Shown piece after piece: positions 1-7,988 of a stretch of DNA of 64,000 nt. A program made the translations under genes and the position numbers. Every line of letters begins with the position of its first letter. The first letter of the stretch is position 1. This stretch comes from Oceanidesulfovibrio indonesiensis. GTDB taxonomy: Bacteria; Desulfobacterota; Desulfovibrionia; Desulfovibrionales; Desulfovibrionaceae. A model generated the notes under the pieces. That model made no database searches, was not told where the DNA came from, and saw only the letters and a program-made list of their open reading frames with translations. The DNA is taken from positions 62,001-126,000 of the forward strand of contig NZ_QMIE01000001.1 in assembly GCF_007625075.1 (NCBI RefSeq), in the 5' to 3' direction.

Positions 1-1
1 G

Positions 2-397
2 GGCCACGCCGTGGCCGCCACCGAGAACATGGTCAAGGAGTTCGACGTGCGCGGCGGCGGGCCCGAAACCCGGGCGGGCCAGCTCTCCGGCGGCAACCTG
101 CAAAAGCTCGTGCTGGCGCGGGAATTCTACCGCGAGCCGAGGATAATCGTGGCCGAGCAGCCCACCCAGGGCCTGGACGTGGCCGCCACGGAAGAAGTCT
201 GGGCGCAATTGCTCGCCGTGCGCGAGCGCGCCGGCGTGCTCCTGGTGACCAATGATCTCAACGAATCCATCCAGCTGGCGGACCGCATAGCGGTGATGTA
301 CCGCGGCAGGTTCATGGATGTTCTGGAGGGGGAGGAGGCCAGGGACGTGGACCTGCTGGGCCAGCTCATGGCCGGAGTAGATCCTCGAAAGTCCTGA
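2..397 (+). CDS. ABC transporter ATP-binding protein, C-terminal part (cut by window edge)
   Basis: Only the last ~131 residues are present; the reading frame is open to the left edge, so the true start lies outside. It carries the ABC signature LSGGNLQK, a Walker B region in which the usual Asp-Glu is read as AEQPTQGLD, and a late LLVTNDLNE switch-like segment. The Q-P-T-Q-G-L-D form is typical of the second nucleotide-binding half of sugar/nucleoside importers of the RbsA/YufO class, which energise uptake from the cytoplasmic face. The partner permease and binding protein are presumably upstream, outside the window. The substrate cannot be told; nucleoside or sugar is an inference from family resemblance. 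Confidence 0.85.
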   Translation, partial: GHAVAATENMVKEFDVRGGGPETRAGQLSGGNLQKLVLAREFYREPRIIVAEQPTQGLDVAATEEVWAQLLAVRERAGVLLVTNDLNESIQLADRIAVMYRGRFMDVLEGEEARDVDLLGQLMAGVDPRKS

Positions 398-412
398 AGC
401 CGGCAGTGGTCG

Positions 413-1468
413 TCATGCCGTGGGCAGATCTACCGTGAAGGTGGTCCGGCACACGTCCCCGTTTTCCAGGTCGGGGGCTCCCTCTTCGCAGACGCTCTCG
501 ACCCATACCGTTCCCTGCATCATTTCCGCAAACTGCGCGACGAGCGGCAGACCGAAGCCTGTTCCCTGCTCACCGCATGTGCCGGGGCGGGTGGTGCACG
601 CCTCCGGAGAAAATATTCGATCGGCAAGGTTGTCCGGAATACAGGGACCGATGTTGGTCACGCTGAAGTAGGCGCGGCCGTTTCGCCTGGTCAGTTCGAT
701 GCGCACCGTCCTGCCGGGCAGGGAAAACTTCACCGCGTTGGAGATGAGGTTGCCGAACACGGTGTTGCGCAACACCACGGGTTCCACCGCGCAGAAGACG
801 TCCGCATCCGGTAAATGCACGTCCATTTCGAGGCGCTTGGCCTCGGCCTTCTCTTTGTAGAGTGCGGCGGCGCTCGTCACGATGGGCCGCAGATCCAGGC
901 GTTCCAGCTGCATGACCATCTTGCCGCTCTGAATGGCCAGCATGCGTTTGGTGAAGTCCAGAAGCTGCTGCGCATTGGCGAGCGTTTCCTGCGCTTCGGA
1001 CGCAATTTCGACGAAGTCCGCCGAATTCCGGCAGGACATCTGCGTGGTATGGGCGCGGCGTTCCACAATGGTGAGGGCGGCCGAAGCCGAGACCATGGCG
1101 TTGGTGATGTCGTGGGAGATGATCCGCAGCAGGCTTTCCCGCTCCGTCACGGCGGCGCTCAGCTTTTCGTTCGCCTTGGCGAGCTTGCGGTTCTGCTTTT
1201 TGAGCTGGTAGCGCAGCATGCCGCCGGCAAATCCCGTCATCATTCCGATGAAAGCGAAGTAGGCGCTGAGCGACGTGCCGATGGAAGCCACGATGGTTTG
1301 CAGCGAGACATCCTGCCCGACAAGCACCATCGCTGTCGGATGGAGAACGAAGAAACCGAGCAACGCGCCGACGATGAGGTCGGTGAACGGCGGTTGGTCC
1401 AGGTTGGCGAGAAAGCCTTCATCCGAGAAATGTCGTCGATCTTTTGGCATGTTCGCTGGCCGATGCAT
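413..1468 (-). CDS. membrane sensor histidine kinase
   Basis: About 351 residues. Two hydrophobic segments near the N terminus (about residues 30-75) are followed by a coiled-coil stretch rich in K, N and E, then a dimerisation/phosphoacceptor box IISHDITNAM with the His, an N box NLISNAVKFS, and a glycine-rich ATP lid ending GTGFGLPLV. These are the hallmarks of a HisKA/HATPase_c kinase that autophosphorylates and passes phosphate to a response regulator. No periplasmic sensor domain of any size is present, so the signal may be sensed in the membrane. No response regulator lies next to it. The start is uncertain: a GTG at 1477, ATG at 1468 and ATG at 1450 are all in frame; 1468 has a GGGTG upstream. 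Confidence 0.85.
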   Translation of the reverse strand: MHRPANMPKDRRHFSDEGFLANLDQPPFTDLIVGALLGFFVLHPTAMVLVGQDVSLQTIVASIGTSLSAYFAFIGMMTGFAGGMLRYQLKKQNRKLAKANEKLSAAVTERESLLRIISHDITNAMVSASAALTIVERRAHTTQMSCRNSADFVEIASEAQETLANAQQLLDFTKRMLAIQSGKMVMQLERLDLRPIVTSAAALYKEKAEAKRLEMDVHLPDADVFCAVEPVVLRNTVFGNLISNAVKFSLPGRTVRIELTRRNGRAYFSVTNIGPCIPDNLADRIFSPEACTTRPGTCGEQGTGFGLPLVAQFAEMMQGTVWVESVCEEGAPDLENGDVCRTTFTVDLPTA

Positions 1469-1546
1469 TCGGAACACCCGATTTGGTGTGGATATGCTTA
1501 TAGCAGCAAAACCGGGCGGATGCCAGCATGGCGCAGGAAATCCGAA

Positions 1547-2482
1547 TCAGCATGCACCCCAGGCTATACGCAAACGGTCCAGGTTGCGGGTGAGCAGATC
1601 CATGTAGGCAAGCTCCAGGTCGATCATGTCCTCGTCGCCACGACGCAGCCATTCGGAAAGCCACCCCGTACGCAGGGCGGCCACGGTTTCCGGAAGCAGA
1701 GCCAGATCCCATCCTGCTTTGTTCAAGGTCCCGATCAGCCCGTTGACGAAGTCGGCCGCCAGCGCGTCCGGTCCCTCGCTGCCCACGCATCCTACGCAGT
1801 TGGCCACGTCGTAGAGCATGGGCTTGCGGCCCATGAACTCCCAATCGATCACGCCGGTCAGGGCGTCTTCGGACCAGACCGCATTGAGCGGGTGGAAGTC
1901 GCCGTGGCTCAGGCGCAGGGGCAGGCAAGGCCAATTGTCGAAAAACGAGGCGAGACGTTTCAACGATGTGCTGAGCCGCGTATGTTCGGCCGGTCTGCGC
2001 AGCCGGAGCGTTTCCGACAGGGAAGCGACGTATGCCGACAGATCGAGCGGCGCGCCGAGCTCGTTCACGAGGTTTTCGGGAACGGACGATGCCGCCGCCT
2101 CCATTTCCAGCAGAAACTCCGCCATGCCTCGCCCCCGCCAGCCATGGCGCACGAGGGCCGGCCTGGGCGGGGGACCGCCGTGAATGAGCGGCGCGAGCAT
2201 GTAGTGATCGCTTCGGTGGTGAACGACATGAACGCCCGAATGGTCGGGTATGTAGCGTAAGGACCTGGCCAACCCGTTGTTTGCGAGCTCGTCGAGTATC
2301 CGGGCGATGGCCGTCCGCCGTTGTGCCTGCCCGGGTAAGAGGCGCTCCAGAACGAGTACCGCGCCGCGTTCATCCTCCACAGCCACGCGCGTGGCGCATC
2401 GCTCCGGGCTGCCGGCCAGGGAAATATCGTTTCTGAGCCTGATTGGGCGAAGATTCCAATAGTTGAGTATCTTGTCGATCAT
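1547..2482 (-). CDS. aminoglycoside/choline kinase-type phosphotransferase (APH family)
   Basis: 311 residues from the ATG at 2482; the frame stays open further upstream, but that part overlaps the divergent MATE gene and reads as non-protein. The C-terminal half contains the Brenner-type catalytic loop LSHGDFHPLNAVW and the metal-binding IDWEFMG, as in the APH/choline kinase fold, which phosphorylates small alcohols using ATP. The N-terminal half has a weak nucleotide-binding lobe (RCATRVAVEDERGAVLVLE). The substrate is unknown; in environmental bacteria such genes are often not antibiotic-resistance genes. It lies 78 bp upstream of the histidine kinase on the same strand and is divergent from the exporter gene at 2577. 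Confidence 0.8.
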   Translation of the reverse strand: MIDKILNYWNLRPIRLRNDISLAGSPERCATRVAVEDERGAVLVLERLLPGQAQRRTAIARILDELANNGLARSLRYIPDHSGVHVVHHRSDHYMLAPLIHGGPPPRPALVRHGWRGRGMAEFLLEMEAAASSVPENLVNELGAPLDLSAYVASLSETLRLRRPAEHTRLSTSLKRLASFFDNWPCLPLRLSHGDFHPLNAVWSEDALTGVIDWEFMGRKPMLYDVANCVGCVGSEGPDALAADFVNGLIGTLNKAGWDLALLPETVAALRTGWLSEWLRRGDEDMIDLELAYMDLLTRNLDRLRIAWGAC

Positions 2483-2512
2483 GGTAGGAATAAGGATTTT
2501 TTCGAAATGGTG

Positions 2513-2546
2513 TTGACTCCATACAGGGATCGCATTACTAATGCGA
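2513..2546 (+). promoter_or_regulatory. sigma70-type promoter overlapped by a 17-bp perfect palindrome (MATE gene operator)
   Basis: A -35 TTGACT (2513-2518) is followed after 17 nt by a -10 TACTAA (2536-2541). The -10 is embedded in the perfect palindrome TCGCATTACTAATGCGA (2530-2546, 8-bp arms around one base). A repressor bound here would block RNA polymerase. The dyad is of the size bound by TetR- or MarR-type dimers, but no such gene is adjacent. Promoter and operator assignment is inference from sequence. Confidence 0.55.
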
Positions 2547-2576
2547 CCCTTTTTCGAAAATAATCGGAGTGTTCCC

Positions 2577-4001
2577 GTGTTCGCTATAGCAAGACGCCGC
2601 TGGTCGGCGCAGAATGGATACCGCGAGGTGCTCGTGGTGGGATTGCCGTTGGTGGCCAGCCTTGGCGCCGCAACGGTGATGCAGTTCACGGACCGCATTT
2701 TTTTGAGCCGCTACTCCATGGATTCCATCGCCGCGGTGGTGCCGGCCTGGACAGCCTGGTTCACGTTGCTGGCTTTTTTCTTCGGCATCTGCGTGTACAC
2801 AAACGTGTTCGTGGCGCAGTACACCGGGGCCCGCCAGCCGGGGCGCGTTGGTGCTGCGCTGTGGCAGGGCGTGTATGTGGCGCTGGGAGCCGGCCTGGTA
2901 ATGGGTGCGTGCGCGTTCGTGGCAGAACCGCTTTTCCACATGGTCGGCCACCCGCCGAACGTGGCGGCGCAGGAAGCCACGTACTTTCGCATCCTCTGCC
3001 TGGGCGCGGTCTTCGTGCTGCTCATGGAGACGTTCTCCTGCTTCTACTCGGGCCGGGGCATTACCCGCCCTGTGATGGTGGCGAACATGGCGGGCGCAGC
3101 TCTGAATATCCCTCTGGACTACGCGCTCATATTCGGCTGGGGACCGTTTCCCGAACTGGGAATAGCCGGCGCGGCCATCGCTTCGGTCTGCGCGGCGGCG
3201 TTCACGGCAGGGCTTTTCGGCTGGTGGATTTTTACGCGGCACAACGAGAAGCAGTACGCGGTTCGCTCTGCCTGGCGGCCGGACCGCATATTGCTGGCGC
3301 GTCTTGTCCGTTTCGGCCTTCCGGGCGGTGTGGAGTTTTTCCTGGAGATATCGGCGATCACTTTCTTCATATTCATCGTGGGCAGAATCGGCACGGTGGA
3401 GCTTGCCGCCTCCAACATCGTCTTCGCCGTGAACACACTGGGCTTTCTGCCAATGGTGGGCCTGCACATCGCTGTATCCAGCCTGGTGGGCCAGGCCGTG
3501 GGCCGCGGCGAGCCCGAGGACGGCGCCCAGGCCACAGGCAGCGCCCTGCATATGGCGCTGCTCTGGAGTCTGGCCATGATCGCGATATACATCTTTGCCC
3601 CGCGTGTGATCATGGACTGGTTCCGGCCCATCGGGACAAGCGATGCCGAATGGGCGGCCATTGTCTCCATGGGCGTGGTGCTCCTGCGCTTCGTGGCCCT
3701 GTACTGCCTGTTCGACACGGTGGCGGTCATCTATTTCGGCGCGCTCAAAGGCGCGGGCGACATTCTGTTCGTGATGCGCGCCATCGGCACCATCGCAGTA
3801 TTCGGGCTGGCGATTCCCGCGTGGCTGGTGCTGGAGGTGTTGCATGCCGGACTGATCGCGGCGTGGATCGTGGTGTCTGTGTACGTGGTGTTGCTGGGCG
3901 CCGCGGGGTGGCTGCGCTTTCGGCAGGGTGGCTGGCGTTCCATGCGGGTCATCGAGTCGGCTCCTGTCGAGGAGCCATCTTCCGGGACGCCGAGCGGGTG
4001 A
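2577..4001 (+). CDS. MATE family multidrug/cation efflux transporter
   Basis: 474 residues if started at the GTG at 2577, which has a GGAG 7 nt upstream; the longer in-frame ATG at 2541 overlaps the proposed -10 box and is therefore unlikely. The protein is almost entirely hydrophobic with about 12 predicted transmembrane segments, and has MATE-like stretches such as GLPLVASLGAATVMQFTDR near the N terminus and a repeated second half beginning RFGLPGGVEFFLEISA. MATE proteins exchange Na+ or H+ for organic cations or other toxic compounds across the inner membrane. It is divergent from the phosphotransferase gene. A second, unrelated MATE gene is at 33748. Substrate unknown. Confidence 0.9.
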   Translation: MFAIARRRWSAQNGYREVLVVGLPLVASLGAATVMQFTDRIFLSRYSMDSIAAVVPAWTAWFTLLAFFFGICVYTNVFVAQYTGARQPGRVGAALWQGVYVALGAGLVMGACAFVAEPLFHMVGHPPNVAAQEATYFRILCLGAVFVLLMETFSCFYSGRGITRPVMVANMAGAALNIPLDYALIFGWGPFPELGIAGAAIASVCAAAFTAGLFGWWIFTRHNEKQYAVRSAWRPDRILLARLVRFGLPGGVEFFLEISAITFFIFIVGRIGTVELAASNIVFAVNTLGFLPMVGLHIAVSSLVGQAVGRGEPEDGAQATGSALHMALLWSLAMIAIYIFAPRVIMDWFRPIGTSDAEWAAIVSMGVVLLRFVALYCLFDTVAVIYFGALKGAGDILFVMRAIGTIAVFGLAIPAWLVLEVLHAGLIAAWIVVSVYVVLLGAAGWLRFRQGGWRSMRVIESAPVEEPSSGTPSG

Positions 4002-4031
4002 GAAGCGGCGCCGGCCGGATCGATCTGCGGT

Positions 4032-4631
4032 TCAGTGGGAGCGCTCCATGGCGTTCATCCAGGCGATCAATGCGGCGAAGCCGTCCCGGGCGCCATTGAT
4101 CACGGCGTCGTCTTCGCGTGTCATGGCGACCCAGGAGACGAGTTGCCTGTCGAAGTCGTCCTTGAGCGCGTGCGGATCCTTCCCGTATGAGGAAAAGTAG
4201 GCTGTGCCGCAATCGGGGCCGAGGCCGAGGCAGTCTTCCAGGTTGCGTGCGATGATGATGCCTCCCAGCCGCGAACCTTCCATGAGATACAGCATGCCGA
4301 GCGCAGCGGGCAGTTCCAGGGTGGAGGGCAGCCGGGCCTGCGGCATGTTTCTGAGCTCGTTGCCGGTGACGCCGAAGTAAATCAGATCCTTGTACAGATC
4401 CGGGGCGCGCATGAGGTCTGAATACGGGTGGTTGAGCTCGAATCCCCGTAGGCTGCGGTCCAGCAGCGTTTCCAGGGGGACGGTGAATCCGTAAAGCCTG
4501 CCGAGGACGGCAGTGTACTCAGGCTGCGTAATGCTTCGGCTCAGGATTGCATCCAGCGGTGCGGTGTCCTGGGCTTGATCGTGCAAGTCCTGGATGGAGT
4601 CCCGCAGACGGCTCATGAAGGGATGATTCAC
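4032..4631 (-). CDS. biliverdin-producing heme oxygenase (BphO-like)
   Basis: 199 residues, the usual size for bacterial heme oxygenases. The start is a GTG at 4631 with AAGGA about 5 nt upstream. An N-terminal helix LRDSIQDLH places His17 at the expected proximal heme ligand position, and the distal helix region YLMEGSRLGGIIIARNLE plus the later GTAYFSSYG match the family pattern of a glycine-rich distal helix followed by F-x-x-Y-G. These enzymes open heme to biliverdin, CO and Fe2+ using O2 and electrons. In an anaerobe this could supply iron, detoxify heme during oxygen exposure, or provide biliverdin for a phytochrome; no phytochrome gene is in the window. Short inverted repeats lie just upstream at 4674-4695. 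Confidence 0.8.
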   Translation of the reverse strand: MNHPFMSRLRDSIQDLHDQAQDTAPLDAILSRSITQPEYTAVLGRLYGFTVPLETLLDRSLRGFELNHPYSDLMRAPDLYKDLIYFGVTGNELRNMPQARLPSTLELPAALGMLYLMEGSRLGGIIIARNLEDCLGLGPDCGTAYFSSYGKDPHALKDDFDRQLVSWVAMTREDDAVINGARDGFAALIAWMNAMERSH

Positions 4632-4673
4632 GTGTATCCTTTTAGGACGTGTGGTGTTGGCCTGTATTCAACA

Positions 4674-4695
4674 ATACTTCTATAAAAAAGTATAG
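4674..4695. repeat. nested short inverted repeats upstream of the heme oxygenase
   Basis: ATACTT (4674-4679) and AAGTAT (4688-4693) form an 8-nt-spaced dyad, and CTATA (4680-4684) with TATAG (4691-4695) a second one inside it. The segment is AT-rich, contrasting with its surroundings, and sits about 45-60 bp upstream of the heme oxygenase start. It could be an operator or part of the promoter; no Fur-type box is evident. Confidence 0.35.
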
Positions 4696-4705
4696 AGTAC
4701 TGCAA

Positions 4706-6655
4706 TCATTCGTGCGCCATTTTGTGTGGAGCAACAAGCGGCAGCACCAACGCCGATGGTCGCATCTGCGAACGATGCACCGTGAGCGTCACGGGACCTT
4801 GAGCAGGGTGGCGCGCAAAGTAGTCCGAGTCGGCGCCGGCAAGGCTGAGCCGGAGCCTGTACCCGGCCGGTATCTGCATGGCCACGGGCAGCAAGGGCAC
4901 GGTCATTTCCATCACCTCGCCCGGAATCACGGAACTGGCGGCGTCGCTGGTGAACGCAGGGGTCGCTCCGTCGCCACGGCAAACGGCGCGCAGCGATCCT
5001 TCCGTCACGTAATGTCGCTGGCCTTCCGGGTCCACGGCTTCCAGATAAACGTATACGGCGAAGTCCTCGCGATCCGCGGCAACGAAGAGCCGCAGTTGCG
5101 GATCGCCGGCAATGCGCATGGGCGTTTCCAGCGGTTCGCTGCTGAATGAAAGCAGGCCCGGAGCGTCCGTGAGCCCCGTGTAGAAGACGTCGTCCTGGCC
5201 CAGCTGGGTGCGCCAGCGAGCGTTGGGCCCGCTGCCGTGAGTGAGATCCGGCGTGAAGCTGTCGAAACCGTCCAGGGACTCGTCCGGCTGCGGGACCAGG
5301 CGGTTCCCTGCCCAGAGGTGGTAGGCCTGCATGGTGGAACCGGCAGGCGGCCATGTCGCGCTGTGCTGCCACGCGCCAGCCCCCATGATTTCGTAGGATA
5401 ACCCTTTCGGCGGCTCCGTGCCCTGGCCTTTCAGGTGGTAGTCGAAAAAACGCAGCACGGCCAGCCGCTGCACGGCGCGGGAGGGCGTGGCCTCGGCGTT
5501 GCGCGGTTCGAACGGGTCCACGCCTTTTCGGCCGCCGTGGTTCCATGCGCCCACGATGCATGTGTCGGCGCCAGGCACCTGACGGAATCGCTCCAGGGCG
5601 GCGCGGGCATAAGCGCCGTCGTACCAGCCGGCGATGGAGATAATCGCGGTGTCGGTCGGTCCGGCGCGCTCGTGGAAGGCGTGGGGGCTGAAGTCGTCGG
5701 TGGAAACGCCTGCCGGACCGGCTATCTGGTCCCGGAAAGCCACGCGTCGGGCCGCATCCTCGATATTTACATTCGCGGCATGCTGCGCAATGGCCTTCTG
5801 CAACGCGGGGCGTCCATCGTCGGGCAGGGGGGCGAGCCCACCCGGCGTCCAGCGATATTCGACAGGTGCCGGGCCGCGCACCAGGGCCTTGCCCAGCAGA
5901 CCGATCACCTCCGGGACAGTGCCGGCGTCCAGCGCCGCGTTGAACATCCCCCAACGGGAGACGAACCATTCATTGAGCACGCCCCCGGGAAAGGCGATGT
6001 CCCGGTATACGTCGTACAGGCTGAATTCCACGGCGGCTGCGCGCACTGCCGGATGGTTCAGACCGGCGATGAACTCGGCGGCAGTTCCGCCGTAGGAGGT
6101 TCCCTGCACGCCGACATTGCCGTCGGACCAGGGTTGCGTGATGACCCAGTCCACGACCTCTTCATAGTCACTGACTTCGTCCGGAGACCAGGGATACGGC
6201 CGCGATCCGAACGAGGCGCCGGAGCCCCGGGCGTCCGTCTTGATCACGGCGTAGCCCCGCGAAAGCAGCAGCCTGTCCATGCTCCAGGGCCGGTCGCCCC
6301 AGGAGACGAAACGCGTCTCCCAGCGCCGCCAGTAGCGGGTGGGGAAGACCACGGCGGGCAGCGTGACGCCGTCCTCCAGGGGCCCGGGCAGCCAGAGGTC
6401 CACGGCGATCTCCACGCCGTCGCGCATGAGCAGGTAAAATGACGTGAGTTCCCACTCCTCGTAGCGCTCGGGGCTTACCGCGGGGTCGCCGCCGAACGCC
6501 GCGGACATGGCGTGCAGCTGGCTGTCCTCAACGTCTGGCGGACCGGACGGCAGAACCACCGTGCCGACAATCCAGACAACGAGAAGCAGCAGGACAACGA
6601 GAGAGGCGAGAGCGACGAACGCGCGTCGCACCAGGCGCGAAGAGAGGAAGCGCAT
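4706..6655 (-). CDS. CocE/NonD family serine hydrolase, membrane-anchored
   Basis: 649 residues. A strongly hydrophobic signal anchor (about residues 11-36) precedes an alpha/beta-hydrolase domain with the nucleophile elbow GTSYGG (Ser187), and a C-terminal jelly-roll domain (from about residue 440) typical of the X-Pro dipeptidyl peptidase S15/cocaine esterase family. The general role is hydrolysis of acyl, ester or N-terminal peptide bonds, here probably on the periplasmic side. The start codon lies only 3 nt beyond the stop of the sugar dehydrogenase-like gene, so the two are almost surely cotranscribed. The natural substrate cannot be deduced. Confidence 0.88.
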   Translation of the reverse strand: MRFLSSRLVRRAFVALASLVVLLLLVVWIVGTVVLPSGPPDVEDSQLHAMSAAFGGDPAVSPERYEEWELTSFYLLMRDGVEIAVDLWLPGPLEDGVTLPAVVFPTRYWRRWETRFVSWGDRPWSMDRLLLSRGYAVIKTDARGSGASFGSRPYPWSPDEVSDYEEVVDWVITQPWSDGNVGVQGTSYGGTAAEFIAGLNHPAVRAAAVEFSLYDVYRDIAFPGGVLNEWFVSRWGMFNAALDAGTVPEVIGLLGKALVRGPAPVEYRWTPGGLAPLPDDGRPALQKAIAQHAANVNIEDAARRVAFRDQIAGPAGVSTDDFSPHAFHERAGPTDTAIISIAGWYDGAYARAALERFRQVPGADTCIVGAWNHGGRKGVDPFEPRNAEATPSRAVQRLAVLRFFDYHLKGQGTEPPKGLSYEIMGAGAWQHSATWPPAGSTMQAYHLWAGNRLVPQPDESLDGFDSFTPDLTHGSGPNARWRTQLGQDDVFYTGLTDAPGLLSFSSEPLETPMRIAGDPQLRLFVAADREDFAVYVYLEAVDPEGQRHYVTEGSLRAVCRGDGATPAFTSDAASSVIPGEVMEMTVPLLPVAMQIPAGYRLRLSLAGADSDYFARHPAQGPVTLTVHRSQMRPSALVLPLVAPHKMAHE

Positions 6656-6658
6656 TCG

Positions 6659-7885
6659 TTAGTTCTCTCGTGCAGGGACAAGGCGCAGCAATCTGTCTCC
6701 CTGAGGGTCGCCCGGCCCGTAGGCGTCGGTGTTGGATGTGAGCACGTAGAGGTGGCCATGGGGGCCCTGTTCCACGTCGCGCAGTCTGCCGAACGCGTCT
6801 TCGAGCAGGAACTCCTGGCCGAGGACCTCTCGGCCGTTCAGCGCCACGCGCACGATATTCTTGCCCACGAGATTGGCGAAGAAGAAGGATCCCCGCCACT
6901 CCGGAAATGCTTCGCCGTCATAGAAGCAGGCGCCGGAGGGCGCGATGGCCGGCGTGTACTCCAGGAGCGGTGAAACCATGCCTTCCCTTGTTTCGCGATG
7001 ATGGATGACGGGCCAGCCGTAGTTCTTGCCGGCCTCGTAGATGTTCACCTCGTCGCCGCCGCCCGGGGCATCGCTCCAGGAGGGACCGTGCTCGGAGGCA
7101 AAGAGCAGTCCCGTGCCCGGTTGCACGTCCAGGCCCTGAGAGTTGCGGTTGCCATAGGTGAATATCTCGGGCCGCGCGTCTTCCGTATCGACGAAAGGAT
7201 TGTCCTCGGGAATATCACCGGTGTCGGTGAGGCGCAAAGTCTTGCCCAAGAGACTGTCGAGCTCCTGCGCCTGTTCCTTCAGTCCGCGTTCGCCCAGGGT
7301 GACGTAAAGCATGCCGTCCTCGCCGAACACAATGCGGCAGCCGAAATGTTTATAGCGGTTGTCGTCCACGAAGAAGCCAGGAAAGACGACCTCTTCGTCG
7401 GTCAGACCTTGTTCCGTAAGGGTGTAACGGGAAACGCGCGTGGCCTGTCCTTGCTCGTTCGAGACGGAGTAGGCGAGATAGATGAGTCTGTTGTTCTCGA
7501 ATTCCGGGTGCAGTGCGATGTCCAGCAGGCCACCCTGGCCGGCGTAAAAGACCTCGGGCGCTCCGGTTAGCGGTTCATCCAGCATCCGGCCTTCCTCGAT
7601 GATGCGGATGCGCCCCGGCCGCTCCACCACGAAGATTCGGCCGTCCGGAATGAAGGCCATGGACCAGGGGCTCTCCAGGCCGTTGGTGACTTCTTCCACA
7701 GTGAAGGCGTGTTCGTCGGATTCGATGGTTTCAGCGGCGTTGCCGTCGACCCGTGCCTTGAGCCAGGACCAGACGTCGTACGCTTCTGCAGGGCCGGGAA
7801 AGGCCAGGATGGCGGCGGCCAGAGACAGCGCGAGCCAAATACGAAAGTGCGACGCCTTTTTCGAAGAGACTGGAGGATGCGGCAT
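6659..7885 (-). CDS. PQQ-dependent soluble aldose/sorbosone dehydrogenase-like protein, exported
   Basis: 408 residues from the ATG at 7885, chosen because it has AAGGAG about 8 nt upstream and begins a clear signal peptide (about residues 10-34, ending FPGPAEA). The mature part reads as a six-bladed propeller of the GSDH/YliI family, with segments such as NGLESPWSMAFIPDGRIFVVE, GQGGLLDIALHP, ASEHGP and GKNYGWPVIHH. Known relatives oxidise aldose sugars in the periplasm with PQQ; whether this one binds PQQ is not testable here. It is followed by the CocE-type hydrolase after a 3-nt gap, suggesting a two-gene exported enzyme operon. Confidence 0.87.
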   Translation of the reverse strand: MPHPPVSSKKASHFRIWLALSLAAAILAFPGPAEAYDVWSWLKARVDGNAAETIESDEHAFTVEEVTNGLESPWSMAFIPDGRIFVVERPGRIRIIEEGRMLDEPLTGAPEVFYAGQGGLLDIALHPEFENNRLIYLAYSVSNEQGQATRVSRYTLTEQGLTDEEVVFPGFFVDDNRYKHFGCRIVFGEDGMLYVTLGERGLKEQAQELDSLLGKTLRLTDTGDIPEDNPFVDTEDARPEIFTYGNRNSQGLDVQPGTGLLFASEHGPSWSDAPGGGDEVNIYEAGKNYGWPVIHHRETREGMVSPLLEYTPAIAPSGACFYDGEAFPEWRGSFFFANLVGKNIVRVALNGREVLGQEFLLEDAFGRLRDVEQGPHGHLYVLTSNTDAYGPGDPQGDRLLRLVPAREN

Positions 7886-7988
7886 GGTGGTGCTCCTTGC
7901 GGCTGGACAGTTGGAATACTCGTCAGCCAGTATAGCACGAGGCGCGGGGCAATGCGCAAGTCCGTAGCAGAAAAGACCCCGGCGACAG

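Noticed and set aside
815-2260. Long plus-strand frame opposite the kinase and phosphotransferase genes
   Set aside because: Low-complexity His/Gln/Arg-rich composition typical of the antisense strand in G+C-rich DNA; the minus-strand genes have clear motifs.
2538-3845. Long minus-strand frame opposite the MATE gene
   Set aside because: No protein-like segments; full of His, Gln and Arg; covers a gene with recognised transmembrane pattern on the other strand.
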